Below the pieces are notes generated by a model, which searched no databases, was not told the origin of the DNA, and saw nothing but the letters and a program-made list of their open reading frames with translations. Positions 6,942 to 10,569 of a DNA stretch of 10,569 nt are shown here, in pieces; positions within the stretch are counted from its first letter, which is position 1; the number at the start of each line of letters is the position of its first letter. Made by a program: the position numbers and the translations under genes. The stretch covers positions 1 to 10,569 of the forward strand of contig CAYXVF010000155.1 in assembly GCA_964468125.1 (NCBI GenBank), in the 5' to 3' direction. Source of the DNA: CAYXVF01 sp964468125. Its GTDB lineage: Bacteria; Myxococcota; XYA12-FULL-58-9; CAYXVF01.

Positions 6942-6971
6942 CGTACAGGGGGAATACTTGCCGTAGGTCAA
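6942..6971 (-). promoter_or_regulatory. Weak candidate sigma70-type promoter for the GCS2-CBS gene
   Basis: Reading the minus strand, TTGACC (6971-6966) matches a -35 box well. A loose -10-like TGTACG (6947-6942) follows after 18 bases. The start codon is 53 bp further on. The -10 match is poor, so this is only a candidate; the gap is otherwise free of coding sequence. Confidence 0.25.
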
Positions 6972-6998
6972 GCTAGAGAGGGTAGTCGGTCAGTGGCT

Positions 6999-7014
6999 GC
7001 CGCCCCGGGGCGGC
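6999..7014 (-). terminator. Perfect GC palindrome after the hydrolase gene
   Basis: GCCGCCCCGGGGCGGC is a perfect 16-bp palindrome that starts 13 bp past the stop codon of the alpha/beta hydrolase gene. As RNA it would form a very stable stem of about six pairs with a CCGG loop. No U-run follows, so an intrinsic terminator is not certain; pausing or Rho-assisted termination is possible. It would separate the patatin/hydrolase operon from the GCS2 gene. Confidence 0.35.
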
Positions 7015-7026
7015 GAGCGCGGGCAC

Positions 7027-7998
7027 TCATGGCGTCCGAGTCCGCTCCTCTAGAAACGCGCGGCTCACTTCGAGAAGGGGCTCGGTCTGCTCCGGGTTCA
7101 AGATGTCGCCCAGGATCACGTGGGTAGGGCGTCCCTCCGGGATCTCAACCTCGTGTACCTCGCGCAGACTCGCAGGCCAGCGAGCGATCACCTCACGCGT
7201 CTCCTCAAAACTCACCACGTCGTCTTTCGGCGAGGCGATGAAGAGCGCAGGGACCTTCATGTCCTCGAACGGCAGCGCTTTGACCGCGCGCACGAGAGAC
7301 TGCATCTCGAAGAGCACCGGCGTGCGGTACTCGTGGGTCCAATACTTCCCCTGCAGCTCGTTCTCGGGCTCCCAGGAGCGAGTGGGCATCACACGCGGAA
7401 TGAGCAGGTGGCTCCAGGGCAGCTCGAGCACGCCTGCCATCGGGTCGTTGACGCCGAAGTTCGGCGAGATCAACACGAGTGCCGCGATTTCATCGGGCCA
7501 GAGCTGCGTGGCGAGAGTGGCCAGGGTGCCGCCGGTGGAGGTTCCGAGGAGGACGGTCTTCTCCCCGATCTGACGGGCGACGGCGATTGCTTCGGCTACA
7601 TCTTCCAGCCATTCAGTGGCGCGGGCGTCGCCGAGGGCGTCGTCTTCGCGTCCGTGCCCGCTGAGCCGGACCTCGAATGCGTTCGCGTCCAACGCGTCAC
7701 CCAGCCGTTCGACGAAGGGCGCGATCTCCTGACGCGACGCGGAGAATCCGTGGAGGTAGACCAGGGCGAGGTGAGTTCGATTCACGCCGTCCGCCCATAC
7801 GATTCGTTTCTCCGCGCCGTCGATGATCGGACCGGTTTCGTGCGAGGCAATCGCCTCCTCCAGCTCTTCGAGTCCGCTCGGCAGGGGCCGAGGAGGCTCG
7901 TAGGGCCGGTCGAGGTCGACGCGGAGAGTCGGGCCGAGAGCGAAGATCATCGCCCCTACCGCGCCGAAGGCGACAACAAACAAGAGCACACGTTGCAC
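7027..7998 (-). CDS. Membrane-anchored alpha/beta hydrolase (323 aa)
   Basis: This is a serine hydrolase of the alpha/beta fold, probably an esterase or lysophospholipase-type enzyme; the substrate is not determined. Residues 4-23 form an uncleaved hydrophobic segment (LLFVVAFGAVGAMIFALG) that likely anchors the enzyme with its catalytic part outside the cytoplasm. The oxyanion motif is L82-H-G-F85, followed by SGHGRED (113-119). The nucleophile elbow is G152-T-S154-T-G156-G, the acid is likely D259 or D260 in SPKDDVVS, and the base is H293 in PTHVILG, all in the expected order and spacing. The start is a GTG at 7998, one base after the stop of the patatin gene, so the two genes are almost certainly co-translated. 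A hairpin follows the stop. Confidence 0.9.
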   Translation of the reverse strand: MQRVLLFVVAFGAVGAMIFALGPTLRVDLDRPYEPPRPLPSGLEELEEAIASHETGPIIDGAEKRIVWADGVNRTHLALVYLHGFSASRQEIAPFVERLGDALDANAFEVRLSGHGREDDALGDARATEWLEDVAEAIAVARQIGEKTVLLGTSTGGTLATLATQLWPDEIAALVLISPNFGVNDPMAGVLELPWSHLLIPRVMPTRSWEPENELQGKYWTHEYRTPVLFEMQSLVRAVKALPFEDMKVPALFIASPKDDVVSFEETREVIARWPASLREVHEVEIPEGRPTHVILGDILNPEQTEPLLEVSRAFLEERTRTP

Positions 7999-7999
7999 G

Positions 8000-8818
8000 T
8001 CACGACGCCTTATCCTCGCGCGGGGTTGGGCCCAAGTGCTCGAGCCGCGCGGTCACGCGTTCCGCTAGCTCCCGCCCCGCCTTCAGGCCGATTTCGTAGG
8101 CTTCATTGGTCCGGCTCATCTCGAAGATTCCGATGTCGAGAAGCTCGAGAGGCGCGATGGCGAAGTCGCAGCGCTTGAGCTTTTGACGGATGGGATTGCC
8201 GGTGCTGATCTGAAAGGCGCGCTGCGACACGGAGAACGTCGTTTGCAGCTCGTCCACCTTCATGTGCTCGATCGGGTTTACAAAGGAGCCGATGAGCACG
8301 TCGCACCGGCCGAGGAGCGGCTCGATCGGCAGGTTGTTCACCACTCCCCCGTCTGTCAGCAGCTTTCCGTCGAGCTCGAGCGGCGAGAACACCCCCGGAT
8401 AGGCGGAGGAGGCCATGCAGGCGATCGCCAATGAGCCTTCGCGAAAGTAGTGGGCCGTGCCGTCGAGGAGATTCGACGCCACGATGTGAAGCTCGCGGCT
8501 CACGTCGTTGAAGGTCTTGTGGTCGAGGGCGACTTCCAGCGCCTCGAGTAGCCTCTCACTGTCGAGGAGACCGGGTTTCCGGACCAGACCCAGGTAGTTC
8601 CAGCTGAACATGTCGTTGTCCCGGAACACGTCGAGGGTCTGGTTGAAGGAGCGGCGGGCCGCGTACATGGCGCCGACCACCGCGCCGGAGCTCGCGCCCG
8701 CGACGGCGGTGACCTCGATCCCCTCGTCCTGCAGGGCCTTGAGAATACCAACGTGGGCTGCGCCGCGTACGCCGCCGCCGGAAAACACCATCCCGACCTT
8801 GTGCGGTCTCGCTACCAT
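8000..8818 (-). CDS. Patatin-like phospholipase (RssA/YjjU-like)
   Basis: This is a patatin-family lipid acyl hydrolase using a Ser-Asp dyad. From the ATG at 8818 (272 aa) the oxyanion loop is G14-G-G-V-R-G19, the nucleophile motif is G41-A-S43-S-G45, and the catalytic Asp lies in D156-G-G158, followed by NNLPIEPL. These are in family order and position for a small bacterial single-domain patatin. There is no signal peptide, so it acts in the cytoplasm or at the inner face of the membrane. The frame is open to a GTG at 8863, but those 15 residues precede the normal family start (KVGMVFSGGG near residue 7), so ATG 8818 is chosen; its ribosome site is weak. It is the first gene of a two-gene operon with the anchored alpha/beta hydrolase (one-base gap), which suggests stepwise lipid or acyl-chain turnover. 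It is divergent from the dipeptidase remnant across 74 bp. Confidence 0.93.
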   Translation of the reverse strand: MVARPHKVGMVFSGGGVRGAAHVGILKALQDEGIEVTAVAGASSGAVVGAMYAARRSFNQTLDVFRDNDMFSWNYLGLVRKPGLLDSERLLEALEVALDHKTFNDVSRELHIVASNLLDGTAHYFREGSLAIACMASSAYPGVFSPLELDGKLLTDGGVVNNLPIEPLLGRCDVLIGSFVNPIEHMKVDELQTTFSVSQRAFQISTGNPIRQKLKRCDFAIAPLELLDIGIFEMSRTNEAYEIGLKAGRELAERVTARLEHLGPTPREDKAS

Positions 8819-8892
8819 GTCCGTAAGATGCAAGGTTCGCTCCGATCTAGCAACGCATTGCACGCGGGGATGAAGCGCGGTCTTACTGGGCC

Positions 8893-9496
8893 GTGCGGAC
8901 CTCGATCCTCTCGACCCTGGTCGCTCTCGGCCTGGCCGCCTGCATGCGAGCGCCCCAGCCGGCTCAGGAGGACGCGAGACCGGAGGTGACTCCCGTGGCG
9001 AAGCCGAGCGTCGAGGAGCGAGCGAAAACGCTGACCCAACAGCTCATTCTCGTGGATGGACACGTCGATCTCCCCTGGCGTCTCAGTCAGGCGGTAGATG
9101 CGGGAGAGACACCGGATGACCCCTCGCGCCGCACGCAAGGCGGCGCGGGAGGCGTTCATGAGCGCCGACGGCATCGAGGACTCGAACGACCCGAACATCA
9201 ACGCCTGGAGCGAGCGCTATTGGAGCGAGCATCCGAGGAAATACGCGAACATTTCGGAAGTTGCTGACCATTTTGACCACGTGAGAGCGCTCGTGGGCGT
9301 CGAGCACCTGGGACTGGGCTCGGATTTCGACGGCGTTGGTGATTCCTTGCCCGTCGGCCTCAAGGATGTTTCTCAGTACCCAAACCTCTTTGCAGAGCTT
9401 CTGCGCCGGGGGTACAGCGAAGACGATCTCGAGAGAATCGCGAGCGGCGATCTATTTCGCGTTTGGCGCGAGGTGGAACGCGTCGCCAGACGGTAG
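8893..9496 (+). pseudogene. Lipoprotein membrane dipeptidase, internally deleted
   Basis: This is the remnant of a renal/membrane dipeptidase family (M19) zinc enzyme. The first part starts at GTG 8893 with a lipoprotein signal ending L14-A-A-C17, then reaches the first metal motif D-G-H57-V-D59-LPWRL and continues to about residue 84 (SRRTQGG). The second part, one frame over (about 9128-9496), reads AARKAAREAF, then ISEVADHFDHVRALVG, LGLGSDFDGVGDSLPVGL and a C-terminal L-F-R-V-W-R-E-V. The region between, normally around 200 residues and containing the bridging Glu and two later metal-binding His, is missing. At the joint, bases 9127-9146 make family-like sequence in both frames (RRTQGG and AARKAAR), consistent with a deletion between two similar GC-rich stretches. 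The product would be inactive. The upstream ribosome site is poor. Confidence 0.85.
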
Positions 9497-9575
9497 CTGA
9501 CCCTCGCCAAACCACCGATCGATGCCCATCCTTTGTCAGACCTCGCGCACCTTTCGCGCATACGGGAGAGAGCAC

Positions 9576-10112
9576 ATGAAGCTGAATGTCATCAAATTTC
9601 TGGGTGTTTTTCTGTTGACCCTCGCCATCGCGTCGCCGGCGTTTGCGGCGCACCCGTCGCGCAAGGACGACAACACGCGTGCGAGCAAGAACGGCAAGCT
9701 CGAAGGCAAGATGGACGGCGTATCGGTGACGCTGACCTATGGGCGCCCAGAGGTAAAAGGGCGTACGCTTTGGGGCAAGCTCGTGCCCTACGGCAAGGTT
9801 TGGCGCACTGGCGCCGATGAGGCCACCGCCATCACCTTCGATTCGGCGGTGAAGATCGACGGCAAGACGCTGCCCGCCGGGACTTACGCGTTCTTCGCGA
9901 TCCCGGGGGAAAAGAAATGGACGCTCATTTTCAACACCGTCGCCGAGCAGTGGGGCGCCTATTCCTACGACCAGTCGAAGGATGCACTGCGCGTCGAGGT
10001 GACGCCGAAAAAAGCGAAGCACACAGAGGCGCTGGATTTCACGAGCTCAGGCAAGACGATCGAGTTGCGCTGGGGCAAGCTCGCCGTGCCCTTCATCGTC
10101 TCGAAAGGGTAG
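9576..10112 (+). CDS. Secreted DUF2911 protein (178 aa)
   Basis: This is an exported protein of the DUF2911 family; the biochemical role of the family is unknown. From the ATG at 9576 (GGGAGAG at 9564-9570 upstream) a Sec signal peptide spans residues 1-24 and ends A-F-A, with cleavage before A25. The DUF2911 core follows: V-T-L-T-YGRPEVKGR (51-63), RTLWGKLVPYGKVWRTGADE (63-82), TITF-like ATAITFDSAV, then P-A-G-T-Y-A-F-F-A-I-P (100-110) and W-T-L-I-F-N (115-120), ending in the strand IELRWGKLAVPF. The length fits a single-domain member, and all core blocks are present. The frame is open to 9522, but those residues lack a signal peptide. It is monocistronic by position: the next gene is convergent, with its stop 10 bp away. 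Confidence 0.92.
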   Translation: MKLNVIKFLGVFLLTLAIASPAFAAHPSRKDDNTRASKNGKLEGKMDGVSVTLTYGRPEVKGRTLWGKLVPYGKVWRTGADEATAITFDSAVKIDGKTLPAGTYAFFAIPGEKKWTLIFNTVAEQWGAYSYDQSKDALRVEVTPKKAKHTEALDFTSSGKTIELRWGKLAVPFIVSKG

Positions 10113-10122
10113 TTCAGCGCTG

Positions 10123-10569
10123 TCAGGGATAGCGAAAGCGTACGTCTGCCACGACGTCGCTGAGGTCGCCGTCAGGCTCGACCTTCTTGACCGAAATCTG
10201 TCCTTGGTAGCGCGTCAGGCGCCGGTCTGAGGTGCGGAACGTGTAGTAAATGTCCGGGAATACCTGGCGAATCAGCCAGCTCGCCGGCTGCATGACGATG
10301 ATGGTCTTTGTTCCGTCGCTTCGGTCGCTCTTCAGTAGTCGGAAGCCATAGGTGCTTTGACGTGACCAGGACACGTAGGTGAGCTCCACCTTTTCGCCAG
10401 CCTGTAGCTTGTTCCACACGTCGTCTCGCTGCATGAAGCTGACGAGCCCCGGTGCGCTCATCGCGGGACCCGTTACCCGTTCCGTATCCCGCTCCACTCG
10501 ACCGTCGGCACGCGTGAGCTCGAAGCGAATCACGCCGTCCTCGAATTTCACGGTGCCCTTGAGCTTGCG
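10123..10569 (-). CDS. Hypothetical protein, 5' end outside the window
   Basis: This is the C-terminal 148 residues of an unrecognised protein; the frame stays open to the window edge, so the true start is not visible. A GTG at 10551 exists, but in-frame codons continue upstream (RKLKGT), so it is probably internal. The sequence alternates polar and hydrophobic residues and looks beta-rich: KFEDGVIRFELTRADGR, VELTYVSWSRQSTYGFRL, KTIIVMQPASWLIRQVF, IYYTFRTSDRRLTRYQG and a last strand VVADVRFRYP. An all-beta periplasmic or envelope protein is possible, but this is inference. It is convergent with the DUF2911 gene. Confidence 0.75.
   Translation of the reverse strand, partial: RKLKGTVKFEDGVIRFELTRADGRVERDTERVTGPAMSAPGLVSFMQRDDVWNKLQAGEKVELTYVSWSRQSTYGFRLLKSDRSDGTKTIIVMQPASWLIRQVFPDIYYTFRTSDRRLTRYQGQISVKKVEPDGDLSDVVADVRFRYP

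Noticed and set aside
7120..8178. Long plus-strand open frame
   Set aside because: It is antisense to the alpha/beta hydrolase and patatin genes, whose catalytic motifs are clear; the open frame is a by-product of high GC.
8850..8861. GCAA-CGCA-TTGC inverted repeat in the divergent gap between patatin and dipeptidase
   Set aside because: The stem is only four pairs and no second copy was noticed; not separable from chance.
9360..10022. Minus-strand open frame opposite the DUF2911 gene
   Set aside because: The DUF2911 core and signal peptide on the plus strand are unambiguous, and the opposite frame has no family-like pattern.

Overview
The window is GC-rich DNA, densely packed with protein genes, from a bacterium with a Gram-negative envelope: there are two lipoprotein signal peptides with a lipobox, a Sec signal peptide and a membrane-anchored hydrolase. 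High G/C at third codon positions, a PilZ-like protein, an Ala/Glu-rich helical lipoprotein, a STAS-like protein, a GCS2-CBS fusion and a DUF2911 protein together suggest a myxobacterium-like (Myxococcota/deltaproteobacterial) genome. This is an inference from gene style only. I see no rRNA, tRNA, CRISPR array, insertion sequence or phage gene.

Layout. Positions 38-933 (+): a small basic protein of unknown function, then a PilZ-like protein. Positions 950-3848 (-): a probable four-gene operon, read from high to low coordinates. It holds a basic coiled-coil protein, a SpoIIAA/STAS-like protein, a large helical lipoprotein with three ~92-residue repeats each carrying a cysteine pair, and the broken remains of a second envelope protein. 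Positions 3886-5049 (+): an internally deleted methionine aminopeptidase remnant, followed by an intact N-formylglutamate amidohydrolase family gene. Positions 4982-8818 (-): a GCS2-type carboxylate-amine ligase fused to two CBS domains, whose 3' end overlaps the amidohydrolase gene tail-to-tail by 68 bp. Upstream of it lies a tightly coupled pair, a patatin-like phospholipase and a membrane-anchored alpha/beta hydrolase. Positions 8893-10112 (+): an internally deleted lipoprotein membrane dipeptidase, then an intact secreted DUF2911 protein. Positions 10123-10569 (-): the C-terminal part of an unrecognised protein that runs off the window.

Three things stand out. First, three genes within 8.6 kb are broken (an envelope protein with frameshifts, map, and the dipeptidase), while their neighbours look intact. 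Second, an amide-bond-forming enzyme (GCS2) with a nucleotide-sensing CBS pair sits tail-to-tail with an amide-bond-hydrolysing enzyme of the formylglutamate amidohydrolase family, a possible make/break pair for an unknown glutamyl-type amide. Third, the lipoprotein has a regular three-fold Cys-pair repeat that I cannot assign to a family. None of this proves a new system. The second and third are the best candidates.
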